Source: Archivesica marissinica (Eukaryota; Mollusca; Bivalvia; Venerida; Vesicomyidae). Taken from it: DNA of 64,000 nucleotides. Under the pieces are notes generated by a model. The model had not been told where the DNA came from, did no database searches, and saw only the letters and a list, made by a program, of their open reading frames with translations. Of this stretch, positions 40,112 through 51,400 are shown in pieces (position 1 is the first letter of the stretch; each line of letters starts with the position of its first letter). The stretch is from NCBI GenBank assembly GCA_014843695.1, contig CM026400.1, positions 29,331,563 through 29,395,562 of the forward strand, given 5' to 3'. The position numbers and the translations under genes were made by a program.

Positions 40112-41535
40112 AGTCACGGATAAACCGCACACCCCTTTGCACTAATAATCAGTGGTTAACAGGTTGGACTGGTAATCCAGGGATCGCAGGTTCGATCCCC
40201 CGTCTGACCCTAATGAACTTAACAGTCTTTCAGATGGGACGTTAAACCGAGGTCTCGTGTCGGTGCTTTACACCGTGGACGTAAAAGAACCAGAGGATAC
40301 TCTGAAATGGGTCTCTGTCTGTATCATTGCACTATCCTCCAAAAATCTAAAATGACTAATCTCTTCAGGAGGTGTCGTTTATATGGGCAACCGATAGCGA
40401 CGATAAATAAACGTAAAACCCACACACTAACACATGTGATGGCCATACGACCTGTTCAACGGACTCCTACCCAAAGCCGGTTCACGGATAAACAACCAAC
40501 GATACTCCTTTGCAGTAATATCCGTGATGGCCATACCACCTGTTCAACGGACTCCTACCCAAAGCCGGGTCACGGATAAACCACCCACGATGCCCCTTTG
40601 CAGTAATATCCGTGATGGCCATACCACCTGTTCAACGGACTCCTACCCAAAGCCGGGTCACGGATAAACCACCCACGATGCCCCTTTGCAGTAATATCTG
40701 TGATGACCATACCACCTGTTCAACGGACTCCTACCCAAAGCCGGGTCACGGATAAACCACCCACGATGCCCCTTTGCAGTAATAGCTATGATGGCCATAC
40801 CACCTGTTCAACGGACTCCTACCCAAAGCCGGGTCACGGATAAACAACCAACGAGACCCCTTTGCAGTAATATCCATGATGGCCATACCACCTGTTCAAC
40901 GGACTCCTACCCAAAGCCGGGTCACGGATAAACAACCAACAAGGCACCTTTGCAGTAATATCTATGATGGTCATACCACATGTTCAACGGACTCCTACCC
41001 AAAGCCGGGTCACGGATAAACCACCCACGATGCCCCTTTGCAGTAATATCTATGATGGTCATACCACATGTTCAACGGACTCCTACCCAAAGCCGGGTCA
41101 CGGATAAACCACCCACGATGCCCCTTTGCAGTAATATCTATGATGGCCATACCACCTGTTCAACGGACTCCTACCCAAAGCCGGGTCACGGATAAACAAC
41201 CAACAAGGCACCTTTGCAGTAATATCTATGATGGTCATACCACATGTTCAACGGACTCCTACCCAAAGCCGGGTCACGGATAAACAACCAACGAGGCCCC
41301 TTTGCAGTAATATCTATGATGGTCATACCACCTGTTCAACGGACTCCTACCCAAAGCCGGGTCACGGATAAACCACCCACGATGCCCCTTTGCAGTAATA
41401 TCCGTGATGGCCATACAACCTGTTCAACGGACTCCTACCCAATGCCGGGTCACGGATAACCACCCGCGATGCCCCTTTGTAGTAATATCTGTGATGACCA
41501 TACCACCTGTTCAACGGACTCCTACCCAAAGCCGA
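40112..41535. repeat. 88-bp minisatellite, about 12.5 copies plus a split first unit
   Basis: The unit contains TTGCAGTAATATCTATGATG, GTCATACCACATGTTCAACG, GACTCCTACCCAAAGCCGGG and TCACGGATAAACCACCCACG then ATGCCCCT. A half unit (TCACGGATAAACCGCACACC, CCTTTGCACTAATA) sits left of SINE-A copy 15 and the array continues to its right at about 40432. Variants CCACCCACGATGCCC/CAACCAACGAGGCCC and GGCCATACCACCTG/GGTCATACCACATG form blocks. Confidence 0.93.
40151..40426 (+). mobile_element. SINE-A copy 15, inside the 88-bp array
   Basis: Starts AGTGGTTAACAGGTTGG in the head and ends GATAAATAAACGTAAAAC. The hairpin is GTCGTT/AGCGAC, so one C-G pair became a wobble. B box consensus. Confidence 0.92.
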
Positions 41536-42101
41536 TGATAGAAAACAGAAGTTCTGTATCGGTACATAATGATTATTAGCCATTTCAATTGTTCACTTAA
41601 ATACATGTCACGGCGGATTACCCAATGGGCAAAAAGGTCAATGAACGCATGTACGCTTACAAAGTTTAAGAACATTACAAAGAAATAGAAACAGTATTCT
41701 AAATGAAAACATCGCGTGCATGATGCGTCAGTGTGTGACGTCACATACGGTAGGTTAACAGGGAAACTTGTTCTTTATCTAAATACTTTACTTTTCCAGG
41801 CTAATCTACGGAATCTGCTATAAAAACAACATTCGGTTCGATCGGCACCATTCGAGCTTCATAAAAATAAAACACAAGATTATGACGTAAAGGATACACC
41901 TCGGTGTCAGGCCTCAGCCGGTTAGCTACTGTTTCAATGACTGGCACATGCATACATATTAATAGTCGAAACAAAAGCAATTATAATGTATACATGGATT
42001 ATAAACTAATATACCAAATTGATGAAGCGTCCAGGATTATAAACTAATATACCAAATTGATGAAGCGTCCAACTTCTGAAGGTTATTTTCAGATGGCATC
42101 A
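41536..42101. other. Unassigned stretch with a 35-bp duplication
   Basis: GGATTATAAACTAATATACC plus AAATTGATGAAGCGTCCA occurs twice in tandem at about 41996-42071, immediately before the AAC array. No gene. Confidence 0.55.
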
Positions 42102-42104
42102 CAA

Positions 42105-42171
<67 letters not shown>

Positions 42172-42832
42172 CAACACCACAACCCACAACAACAACAACA
42201 ACAACACAACACAACAACAACAACACAAAACAACAACAACAACAACAAAACAACAACAACACACAACAACCAACACAACAACAAAACACAACAACAACAA
42301 CAACACAACACACACAACAACAACAACAACAACAACCACAACCACACAACAACAACAACAACAACAACAACAACACAACAACACCAACAACAACACACAA
42401 CAACAACAACAACAACACACAACAACACACAATACCAACAACATCACACAACACCAACAACAACACACAACACCAACACCTCACAACAACAACACCAACA
42501 ACAACACCAACAACAAACAACAACACACAACAACACACAACACCAACAACACACAACACCAACAACAACACACAACACCAACACCAACAACAACACACAA
42601 CAACAACAAACAACACACAACACCAACAACAACACCAACAACAACACAAAACACCAACAAACAACACCAACAACAACACACAACACCAACATACAACACC
42701 AACAACAACAACAACACCAACACACAACACCAACAACAACACACAACACACAACACACAACAACACACAACAACACACAACAACACACAATAACACACAA
42801 CACCAACAACAACGACAATACACAACACCATC

Positions 42833-42870
<38 letters not shown>

Positions 42871-42992
42871 ACAACAACAACAAGACCACCACACAACAAC
42901 AACAACACCACCACCACACAACAACAACAACACCACACAACAACAACAACAACAACAACACACAACAACAACAACAACAACAACAACACCAC

Positions 42993-43091
<99 letters not shown>

Positions 43092-43110
43092 GCAACAGCA
43101 ACAGCAACAC
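42102..43110. repeat. AAC-rich A/C array, about 1 kb
   Basis: Pure AAC blocks at both edges (42102-42170 and 43000-43090) surround a centre of AAC mixed with CACAAC, ACACC and CCAAC words. G and T are almost absent on the + strand; the last units drift to CAGCAACAG. Long ORFs (poly-Asn/Thr/Gln, and poly-Val/Cys/Leu on the other strand) are repeat artefacts. Confidence 0.97.
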
Positions 43111-43699
43111 TTACAATAATCATGATTGCTGTTGGGTAGGTGTCGGAGACGACTTCAAACGTCAGTGTATATAATCCCACAGCATATCTTCTCCGGCAAC
43201 TGAATATCCATGTGAATGTGCCATTTCCATTATTAATGGTTCCTATACTGAATACTGTCTTGTAGGTTCAAACTGATTACTTCTATTCAATGGCCCTAGA
43301 ATTGTCTTTTTAACAGGTTCGTAAATATATATATATTAGGATTATATATATAATATTATAATTATATATTACATGTTCATTTCCTGATGCAAACTCATAA
43401 TTTTCCTCGTGAAACACCAAATCCGGATCCGCACATTTCTAAGGCACAGTGATGATTTTTTGTTTCGAATCTGCGCAAATTACATTAATTCAGACAGGCA
43501 TTATATGTCATAGTTAGTAATTTTCACTTCATTAATATATCGACCGATCAGTTAGCACTCTTCCTTCCGCGCATTAATTGCAATGTTTCTGTACATACGT
43601 TCTCTATTAACACAGGGAAATCATGTGCAATCACGCAATGGTAAGAACTATTTAACACGAATATAAGGTTTTAATATATTACATGAAATTTAGCTACGT
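43111..43699. other. Unassigned AT-rich stretch
   Basis: No repeat or gene recognised; TA-rich near 43325-43370. Confidence 0.5.
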
Positions 43700-43711
43700 A
43701 TATTACGGCTT

Positions 43712-43882
43712 ACGGAAAAGAGGTCGACCAGTTACGACATGGCGAAGGACTCTGGACAGTGAGCTGCGCCGAAGCAGGATGTCCTGGGGGGAAGCCAAAG
43801 CAGCAGCAACGGACCGGTCCAAGTGGAGAGCAGTGGTGAAGGCCCTATACCCCAACCGGGGTGAAGAGGATTGATGATGATG
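43712..43882 (+). mobile_element. 5'-truncated LINE 3' end encoding a reverse-transcriptase C-terminus
   Basis: 171 bp flanked by a perfect 12-bp duplication, ATATTACGGCTT, at 43700-43711 and 43883-43894. The open frame gives RKRGRPVTTWRRTL, MSWGEAKAAATDR and KWRAVVKALYPNRGEED-stop. This matches the C-terminal pattern (RGRP..TWRR, the W.EA...A.DR..WR block and GEED) that I know from endonuclease/reverse-transcriptase LINE proteins, RTE-like in my judgement. The stop is followed at once by TGATGATGATGAT, a short-repeat 3' end typical of RTE-type LINEs. The catalytic domains are absent, so it is dead on arrival. The upstream ATG at 43683 belongs to flanking DNA. Confidence 0.85.
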
Positions 43883-43894
43883 ATATTACGGCTT

Positions 43895-44170
43895 TGATAA
43901 TGTAATCTGCGATACATTCTTCTAGAAGTAATATGTTTAGTAATTTACAGTGCAGGGCATATCAGATCTATACTGTACTACAATGTACATGTAGTTATAT
44001 TCTCATTTAAATATCAAACAAAACAACTATACTAGAGGATTGCCATCTTGAATCCAGCCTGTATATATTTTTTTTCTGTATTGGTATTATAGTGGGCTTT
44101 GTTTCAGTTATTTATATTAAGTGTTCGTTTTGTGTCGTATATGTCTGTTCATTTATCATAGATAGATATT
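43895..44170. other. Unassigned stretch
   Basis: Only a possible F-end remnant, ACTATACTAGAGGATTGCC, at 44026. Confidence 0.45.
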
Positions 44171-44272
44171 ATAGAGGACATTGAAAACGCACACTTCGGA
44201 TAAGTGTGTTTTTACATGAAAAAACAATAACTATATAAATACATTAGTTTTAAACATTTCGGAAGATTTTAT
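44171..44272 (-). mobile_element. F element copy 6, truncated
   Basis: ATAGAGGACATTGAAAACGC, CACACTTCGGATAAGTGTG and AACAATAACTATATAAATAC: the right-end half of F, cut off where SINE-D begins. The CACACTTCGGATAAGTGTG end can itself fold as a hairpin. Confidence 0.75.
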
Positions 44273-44273
44273 A

Positions 44274-44370
44274 GGTTGCTCCTTCGAGTCGTATTTCAGA
44301 CACGCACGGGCAGTCGGGTAGAACCAACGGCCTTCCGCAAGCCAGCTGGATCCCTTCCTCACATACAAGA
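44274..44370 (-). mobile_element. SINE-D copy 7, middle fragment
   Basis: CCTTCGAGTCGTATTTCAGA, CGGGCAGTCGGGTAGAACC and CCTTCCGCAAGCCAGCTGG; neither head nor 3' end. Confidence 0.8.
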
Positions 44371-44499
44371 ATTATACACAAAACAGCGGGAAGAGTAAAT
44401 AAATGCAATTGTGTGGTTACACTCAAAACACATATTGTTTTACATCATTGTTGTTCCACCTTGTGGAAGTATAGTGCTGCAAGTTATTAAATTATATAC

Positions 44500-44625
44500 T
44501 GTGGAAGTCGTGATAGCGCAATGGTAGCGCGTTCGCTTCAGGTGCGAAAGACCCGGATTTCGAGCCCCAATTGAGCCGTTGCGACTGTGCCCTTAGGCAA
44601 TGCATTTAAATTCCACGTTTCATCT

Positions 44626-44660
<35 letters not shown>

Positions 44661-44745
44661 GCGATGGATTCCATCAGGAATGAGGTCTCGAGGGTGATTA
44701 ATATAAGTTGTTAGAACCTGTTTCGCAATCGAGCTCAAATAAATT
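44500..44745 (+). mobile_element. SINE-C copy 12, full-length with CT expansion
   Basis: Perfect anticodon arm TTCGCTTCAGGTGCGAA. The body CTTCTCTCTCCCTC is expanded to about 14 CT units (44628-44656). Tail AAGTTGTTAGAACCTG. Duplication AATTATATA at 44490-44498 and 44746-44754. Confidence 0.92.
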
Positions 44746-44837
44746 AATTATATATTAACCGTGGCTTATCAAACCTTTTACTTGGAGGGGGTGGGGTAAT
44801 ATATTAGAATTCGTACCAACGACTCATATTAACTTCC

Positions 44838-45000
44838 AAACTTTAGTGGAGGAAGGCTCCTTATAGATCCACCGACCATCTTTATATAACACTGTAACAT
44901 GAATGGACACCACCGGTGGGATTTGAATCTATAAAACGGTGGGTAGCCAGTAATTTGAAACCATCGGTCTAAACCACCGGCCATTGGTGCCCTTAAATCT
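44838..45000 (-). mobile_element. SINE-D copy 8, diverged head side
   Basis: GAGGAAGGCTCC, CACCGGTGGGATTTGAATCT and ACCACCGGCCATTGGTGCCC follow D order but are poorly conserved. Confidence 0.55.
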
Positions 45001-45183
45001 ACTTATTAACACCACCAGCATTACATGTAACTGTTACGTGTACCACATATGCAAAATGAAATGAAATGCACGGTTTTAATTCGTCACAAATGGTTTCGTA
45101 CACGTGAAACATTATTTGTTGTGAAAATCAATACTTACCGAAACATTTCGTGAAATTAAAGGCTTGTAGGAAATAATATAAGT

Positions 45184-45335
45184 ATAGTTAGCTTTAGGAA
45201 AGTCGATGGTTCTACCCGAGTGCGCGTCAGTGTCTGAAATACTGATCGGGGATCTACCCGAGGTATTTCTCGACTAATATCAACTGGAGTGTCGCCATAC
45301 CACGTCAACTTCCGGTGTTATTTTAAGCCAAAAAA
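45184..45335 (+). mobile_element. SINE-D 3' part, diverged
   Basis: GTCGATGGTTCTACCCGAGT, TGTCTGAAATACTGATCGGG, AACTGGAGTGTCGCCATACC. Confidence 0.7.
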
Positions 45336-45371
45336 CAGCAAAATAAGGTTCGGTTGCGCAGCTTTTTGATG

Positions 45372-45765
45372 TCCGTTATCTGGACGAATGGGAATTCATG
45401 TGATAATAATTACTACTATGTATTCGTATTATAGGTATTAAAAGTCTAGTACTAGTTCCAAGTTTTAACTGGTATGCGCATATATAGAAATACAGGCTTG
45501 AGCTGGAATCCAGAAATGGCCAGGTCAATCTATTTACATAGTCGAATTTCTGCAACAATATTTGGTTCCCATATAATTCGCGGATGTTGCAGCAGGGATG
45601 TGGTATACATGTTGGTCAGGGTTTCATGTTATTGTCAACATGTTTGCATTTAATTACTAAATGTATGCACGTTTTAATCTATATAAACTATCCGAGTGTG
45701 TATTATGCAGAGTGAGTTTTCAATCGTCCTTATATTACATATTTATATGTGTAATAGTTTTTCTT
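45372..45765 (+). repeat. Dispersed repeat J, copy 2
   Basis: Same orientation as copy 1, lacking its 22-bp tandem duplication; preceded by CGTTATC instead of a SINE-A. Ends near TTTTCAATCGTCC and TTACATATTTATATGTG. Confidence 0.65.
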
Positions 45766-46137
45766 TTAATGTAAATGATTTTATATCAAAATCAGTGGTA
45801 TTTAAAGACATGCTTCTGAAATGCCACAACTCTGCGCGAACTGCTCCAAATGGCTGACAACAGTCTCCTATTCCTGCGCAACGTAGCGATATGTGCGGCA
45901 CACATGCATTGATAAAATGATATTGATTATTGAACTGGACGTAAATATCAATTTAGAAATACCATTTGCTAGTATTACTGTTTCTTGACAGTGTTCTGAT
46001 AGTTTAATTACAGAAAACTGATAAATGAAATCATTGTAGCGTGGCGTATTGGTTTGATCGGCAGCCGTACACCTGAGATTACGGTAGTTGCAGAAAATAC
46101 GAACAACCTATTACGTCACAAAAACAACACTGTATTG
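45766..46137. other. Unassigned stretch
   Basis: No feature recognised. Confidence 0.5.
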
Positions 46138-46312
46138 ATTTTTAGATATTTGGAGGATAGTGCAATGATACAGACAGAGACCCATTCCAGAGTCTCCTCT
46201 AGTTCTTTTACGTGCACGGTGTAAAACACCGACACGAGACCTCGGATTAAAGTCCCATCTGAAAGACTGTTAATTTTTATTAGGGTAAGACGGGGGGATC
46301 GAACCTGCGATA
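46138..46312 (-). mobile_element. SINE-A copy 16, hairpin and head missing
   Basis: TTTAGATATTTGGAGGATAG to GGGGATCGAACCTGCGATAG: body and B box only. Confidence 0.85.
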
Positions 46313-46403
46313 GCATCATATTCCATAACATAGTATATGTTGACGGCTCATGGTAGATTAACTTTTGTTACATGAGTTCTCTCGTAAAATAAAGTCTTTA
46401 TTA

Positions 46404-46530
46404 AATAAGCTTTAGAATCTAATATAAATCATTTTCATTGGTGCGGATGGAAGTGTTAGTGCAGTCCTTCGAGTGTGAAGAAACCAGAATACCCGGAGAG
46501 ACGTCACCCGTCATACTTAGCGACGACTGA
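46404..46530 (-). mobile_element. SINE-B copy 10, old fragment
   Basis: AATCTAATATAAATCATTTT, TTGGTGCGGATGGAAG and GAAACCAGAATACCCGGAGA; head lost. Confidence 0.65.
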
Positions 46531-46776
46531 CAAAACAACTGTTTCATATACGTTTAGTCTTAGAAATCCCCTTACGCTACGTAGAGAAACCCGCTATAAC
46601 AATGGTTTGCGATGGATTCCTAGGCAATACATTTAGGCACACCCACACTTTCAAATCTCACAAACAACATGCAATGTCACACTTTATATACTGTTATGTC
46701 ATTGTATAGTATTAACTCTAATGTTGATGGACAATGAAATACTTGGTTTTCGTCAATTTTCATGTGAAAAATATAG
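46531..46776. other. Unassigned stretch
   Basis: No feature recognised. Confidence 0.45.
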
Positions 46777-47165
46777 CTGGAATTCACCAGGAATGAGCTC
46801 TCGGGACCTGGATTTCACAGGAATGAGTTCTCGGGAGCTGGATTTCACCAGGAATGAGTTCTCGGGAGCTGGATTTCACCAGGAATGAGTTCTCGAGGTC
46901 TGAATTTCACCCAGAATGAGCTCTCGGGATCTGGTTATCACAAGGAATGAGCTGTCGGGATCTGGATATCACAAGGGATGAGCTGTCGAGGTTTGCATTA
47001 CACCAAGAATGAGCTCTCTGTGGCTGGATTTCACCAGGGATGAGTTCTCGAGGTCTGAATTACACCAGGAATGAGCTCTATGGAGCTGGATTTCGGTATG
47101 GAACTATTAATCCAAAGATGTAAGAACTTGTTGAGCAATCGAGCTCAAACTGAATTGTATACACT
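46777..47165 (+). repeat. 31-bp minisatellite (about 10 copies) running into a SINE-C tail
   Basis: The units read CTGGATTTCACCAGGAATGA then GTTCTCGGGAG, with 10-25 % divergence between copies, so the array is old. After the last unit, 47101-47165 (CTATTAATCC, AGATGTAAGAACTTGTTGAG, CAATCGAGCTCAAACT) is the SINE-C 3' tail. The unit itself corresponds to the SINE-C body word GATTCCATCAGGAATGAGGT plus CTCGAGAG. Confidence 0.88.
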
Positions 47166-47351
47166 AACGGTTGCTTGTGAAAGCCGAGGCAGACTGTCAT
47201 ACGTACTAGGTGAAATATTCTCAGAATATAGAAAGAAGCCACATCAGCTGCCAGACAAAGATGTCGAACACTAGATGCTATACAAACTAACCACTCTTGG
47301 CACATGATCTAGAAGCAGACAATAAGCGTATCTTCCATATACAAGTAGACA

Positions 47352-48980
47352 TATGCTACCACGAGGGTGAATATCCTTGCCCTACACCGGCGCATATGCT
47401 ATCACGAGGGTGGAATATCCTTGCCCTACACCGGTGCATATGCTACCACGAGGGTGGAATATCCTTGCCCTACACCGGTGCATATGCTACCACGAGGGTA
47501 GAATATTCTTGCCCTACACCGGCGCATATGCTACCACGAGGGTGGAATATCCTTGCCCTACACCGGTGCATATGCTACCACGAGGGTAGAATATTCTTGT
47601 CCCACACCGGTGCATATGCTACCACGAGGGTGGAATATCCTTGCCCTACACCGGTGCATATGCTACCACGAGGGTGGAATATCCTTGCCTACACCGGTGC
47701 ATATGCTACCATGAGGGTGGAATATTCTTGTCCCACACCGGTACATATGCTACCACGAGGGTGGACTATTCTTGTCCCACACCGGTACATATGCTACCAC
47801 GAGGATGGAATATCCTTGCCCCACACCGGTACATATGCTACCACGAGGGTGGAATATCCTTGCCCTACACCGGCGCACATGCTACCACGAGGATGGAATA
47901 TCCTTGCCCTACACCGGTGCATATGCTACCACGAGGGTGGAATATCCTTGCCCTACACCGGTACATATGCTACCACGAGGGTGGAATATCCTTGCCCTAC
48001 ACCGGCGCACATGCTACCACGAGGATGGAATATCCTTGCCCTACACCGGTGCATATGCTACCACGAGGGTGGAATATCCTTGCCCTACACCGGCGCACAT
48101 GCTACCACGAGGATGGAATATCCTTGCCCTACACCGGCGCACATGCTACCACGAGGATGGAATATCCTTGCCCTACACCGGTGCATATGCTACCACGAGG
48201 ATGGAATATCCTTGCCCTACACCGGCGCACATGCTACCACGAGGATGGAATATCCTTGCCCTACACCGATGCATACGCTACCACGAGGATGGAATATCCT
48301 TGCCCTACACCGGTGCATATGCTACCACGAGGGTGGAATATCCTTGCCCTACACCGGTGCATACGCTACCACGAGGATGGAATATCCTTGCCCTACACCG
48401 GCGCATATGCTACCACGAGGGTGGAATATCCTTGCCCTACACTGGTGCATACGCTACCACGAGGGTGAACTAACCTTGCCCTATACCGGTGGTGCATACG
48501 GTACCACGAGGGTGAAATACCCTTGCCCTACACCGGTGCATACTCTACCACGAGGGTGGAATCTCCTTACCCTACACCGGTGCATACGCTACCACCAGGG
48601 TGGAATATTCTTGTCTGACACCGGTGCATATGCTACCACGAGGGTGGAATATTCTTGTCTGACACCGGTGCATATGCTACCATGAGGGTGGAATATCCTT
48701 GTCCCACACCGGTGCATATGCTACCATGAGGGTGGAATATCCTTGTCCCACACCGGTGCATATGCTACCATGAGGGTGGAATATCCTTGTCCCACACCGG
48801 TGCATATGCTACCATGAGGGTGGAATATCCTTGTCCCACACCGGTGCATATGCTACCACGAGGGTGGAATATTCTTGTCTGACACCGGCGCATATGCTAC
48901 CATGAGGGTGGAATATCCTTGTCCCACACCGGTGCATATGCTACCACGAGGGTGGAATATCTTTACCCTACACCGGTGCA
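47352..48980. repeat. 44-bp minisatellite, about 37 copies
   Basis: Unit TGCTACCACGAGGGTGGAAT, ATCCTTGCCCTACACCGGTG, CATA. Variants (GGATGG/GGGTGG, GCGCACATG/GTGCATATG, GCCCTACA/GTCCCACA/GTCTGACA) are clustered. GCGCACATG with GGATGG alternates with GTGCATATG with GGGTGG in 47870-48250, and the CATGAGG/GTCCCACA type is tandemly repeated at 48670-48840. All three + frames are open (up to 462 codons) because the unit has no stop and its length is not a multiple of 3; not a gene. Confidence 0.96.
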
Positions 48981-50138
48981 TATCATGGATACATATTCTC
49001 GCATTCCGTCTAGTCATGAAACACGTTTTATTGCTAAAATTTGTGAAATAAAAAATTAAAACGCCAAAACATGCAATAAAAACTGGGGAAGGATTTGGAC
49101 ATGTAACTGTCTAGCTTCCGGTGTTGGTAGATGACCGCGTGCGGCCCTCCTACCACGATTTCAGTCACGGGTGGATACTCTTGTAAAACAACCAGGCTTA
49201 ATTAAGCCAATTAGGAGATATGTTATAATTATATCTGTGTGACCGGTTATAATTATATGTACTCTAGGATCAGTTATGAACTATCTTAGTACAGATACAC
49301 ATTAAGAGAGTCCACACATTCTTAATCGTCATAGCATAACCATAGTACAAGGTATTTTAGCTAATAACTTTGTAATTTCAAATGTCAAAAGTCGGATGTT
49401 GGATGGATATGGATGCAAGACTATTGCGTTGTGGCATGTCGATCACAGTATTATAATATAATTCGACAGTGCACACATATCACACTGTATTCTCGTCCCA
49501 TAACCGTAGTAGAAATGATAAATATACCATATATATGCAGTCTTAGGCATCTTATAGGTATAAATGCACCGGGTATTTTATCCATCCGGTCTACCTCCGA
49601 TTTTCGCTGGCACAAATTAGTGTGTGAGTGACAGTCGGAGATATGAAAACCGAACACACACTGAGACTACAGCAGCCCACATAGCCCTCTAAACACTGAG
49701 TTATAGTAATTGCGATAGGCCAAAATTATCACTTTTAGATGATGTTTATTTTAATCGTATTAGAAAACTTAGTCGCCCAAATGCATTTAAGCGCTGGCGA
49801 CTTTAAATAAATTTAACAGCCGGCAGTCAATCAATTGGATAGCTTCATCACATGCGATATTGATCCAAAACCTAATTGTAAAATATTGATATAAAAAAAT
49901 TGTTACGGTCGATATTGCAGTTTATAGCTGATTGCACTGTTTGTGTTGCCCACTATGTGCATGCAACTGTGGACTGTGCATTTCATTGACAGAGATAGAG
50001 GGAATATGGGTGTTTACTAGAGTGATTTATATAGACATTTGTATTTTGTCGAGTGGAAGAAACATATCTCGGTGATCACGAGATAAAATAAAATCATATC
50101 TTACACTAATAAACATAATTTAACGATTGGGGTTAATT
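48981..50138. other. Mostly unassigned stretch
   Basis: Weak SINE-D piece at 49785-49860 (AATTGGATAGCTTCATCACA). An L-end fragment at about 50030-50110 (GAGATAAAATAAAATCATAT, CTTACACTAATAAACATAAT). GCCAAAACATGCAATAAAAAC near 49060 resembles 58358. ORFs of about 70 codons on both strands at 49413-49657 lack motifs. Confidence 0.5.
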
Positions 50139-50141
50139 ATC

Positions 50142-50169
50142 CTCGCCGCCGGCGAACCATATGGGCGAG
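50142..50169 (-). mobile_element. I-element 3, hairpin
   Basis: On the minus strand this 28-mer is identical to the hairpin of I-element 2 (CTCGCC, loop CATATGGTTCGCCGGC, GGCGAG) and is followed by GATAATTAACCCC. No clear target duplication. Confidence 0.7.
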
Positions 50170-50230
50170 CGTACTACGACGTTTAGTTAACACTAAGGTG
50201 ATTAAGTTGTGTCCATTAGTAATAATAGTT

Positions 50231-51400
50231 GAATGCTCGGCCCGGCCATAGATTAGGCTACAAGCACCAAAATGCACAGGGTCAGTACAGGAGTCACTCT
50301 ATACTGTCCCACATCTCATATTCGTTGATGTGTGAATATGCTTGATGTATACTATTATGTGAATGCTCGGTCCGGCAATAGATTAGGCTACAGGCACCAA
50401 AATGTACAGGGTCAGTACATGAGTCACTCTATACTGTCGAACATGTAATGTTCGTTGATGTGTGAATATGTTTGATGTATAATATTATTTGTATGCTCAG
50501 CCCGGCCATAGATTAGGCTACACGCACCAACATATATAGAGTCGGTACAGAAGTCACGCTGTACCAACACGCACCAACATATATAGAGTCGGTACAGCAG
50601 TCACGCTGTACCAACACGCACCAACATATATAGAGTCGGTACAGAAGTCACGCTGTACCAACACGCACCAACATATATAGAGTCGGTACAGAAGTCACAC
50701 TGTACCAACACGCACCAACATATATAGAGTCGGTACAGAAGTCACGCTGTACCAACACGCACCAACATATATAGAGTCGGTACAGAAGTCACGCTGTACC
50801 AACACGCACCAACATATATAGAGTCGGTACAGAAGTCACGCTGTACCAACACGCACCAACATATATAGAGTCGGTACAGAAGTCACGCTGTACCAACACG
50901 CACCAACATATATAGAGTCGGTACAGAAGTCACGCTGTACCAACACGCACCAACATATATAGAGTCGGTACAGAAGTCACGCTGTACCAACACGCACCAA
51001 CATATATAGAGTCGGTACAGAAGTCACGCTGTACCAACACGCACCAACATATATAGAGTCGGTACAGAAGTCACGCTGTACCAACACGCACCAACATATA
51101 TAGAGTCGGTACAGAAGTCACGCTGTACCAACACGCACCAACATATATAGAGTCGGTACAGAAGTCACGCTGTACCAACACGCACCAACATATATAGAGT
51201 CGGTACAGAAGTCACGCTGTACCAACACGCATCTTATATTCGTTACGTATGGCTATTTTAGATGTTATTTGATAACTCAGACCGACAATAACTTAGGCTA
51301 CAAGCATAAAAAACATAGTGTTGGTTTACGGGTCACTCTAAGCTGTCCTCTTATCTCGTGTGAGTAAGTTCCACGATCTCTATGTCTCCGCACGCGACGC
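50231..51400. repeat. Nested tandem repeat: 130-bp units with a 47-bp sub-array
   Basis: 130-bp units start at 50231, 50361 and 50491 (GAATGCTCGGCCCGGCCATA, GATTAGGCTACAAGCACC), and a diverged one starts at 51271. Inside the third unit, a 47-bp segment (ACACGCACCAACATATATAG, AGTCGGTACAGAAGTCACGC, TGTACCA) is repeated about 15 times (50520-51232) with almost no variation. The older long units differ by about 10 %. Confidence 0.93.

Noticed and set aside
42037..43180. 360-codon Asn/Thr/Gln ORF and opposite-strand Val/Cys/Leu ORFs
   Set aside because: Translations of the AAC-rich array.
47297..48685. 462-codon ORF and related frames
   Set aside because: 44-bp array read in three frames.
50520..51232. 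Array of TATA-box promoters (CATATATAGAG in each 47-bp unit)
   Set aside because: TATATA is one invariant part of a tandem unit, and no downstream gene or initiator is visible.
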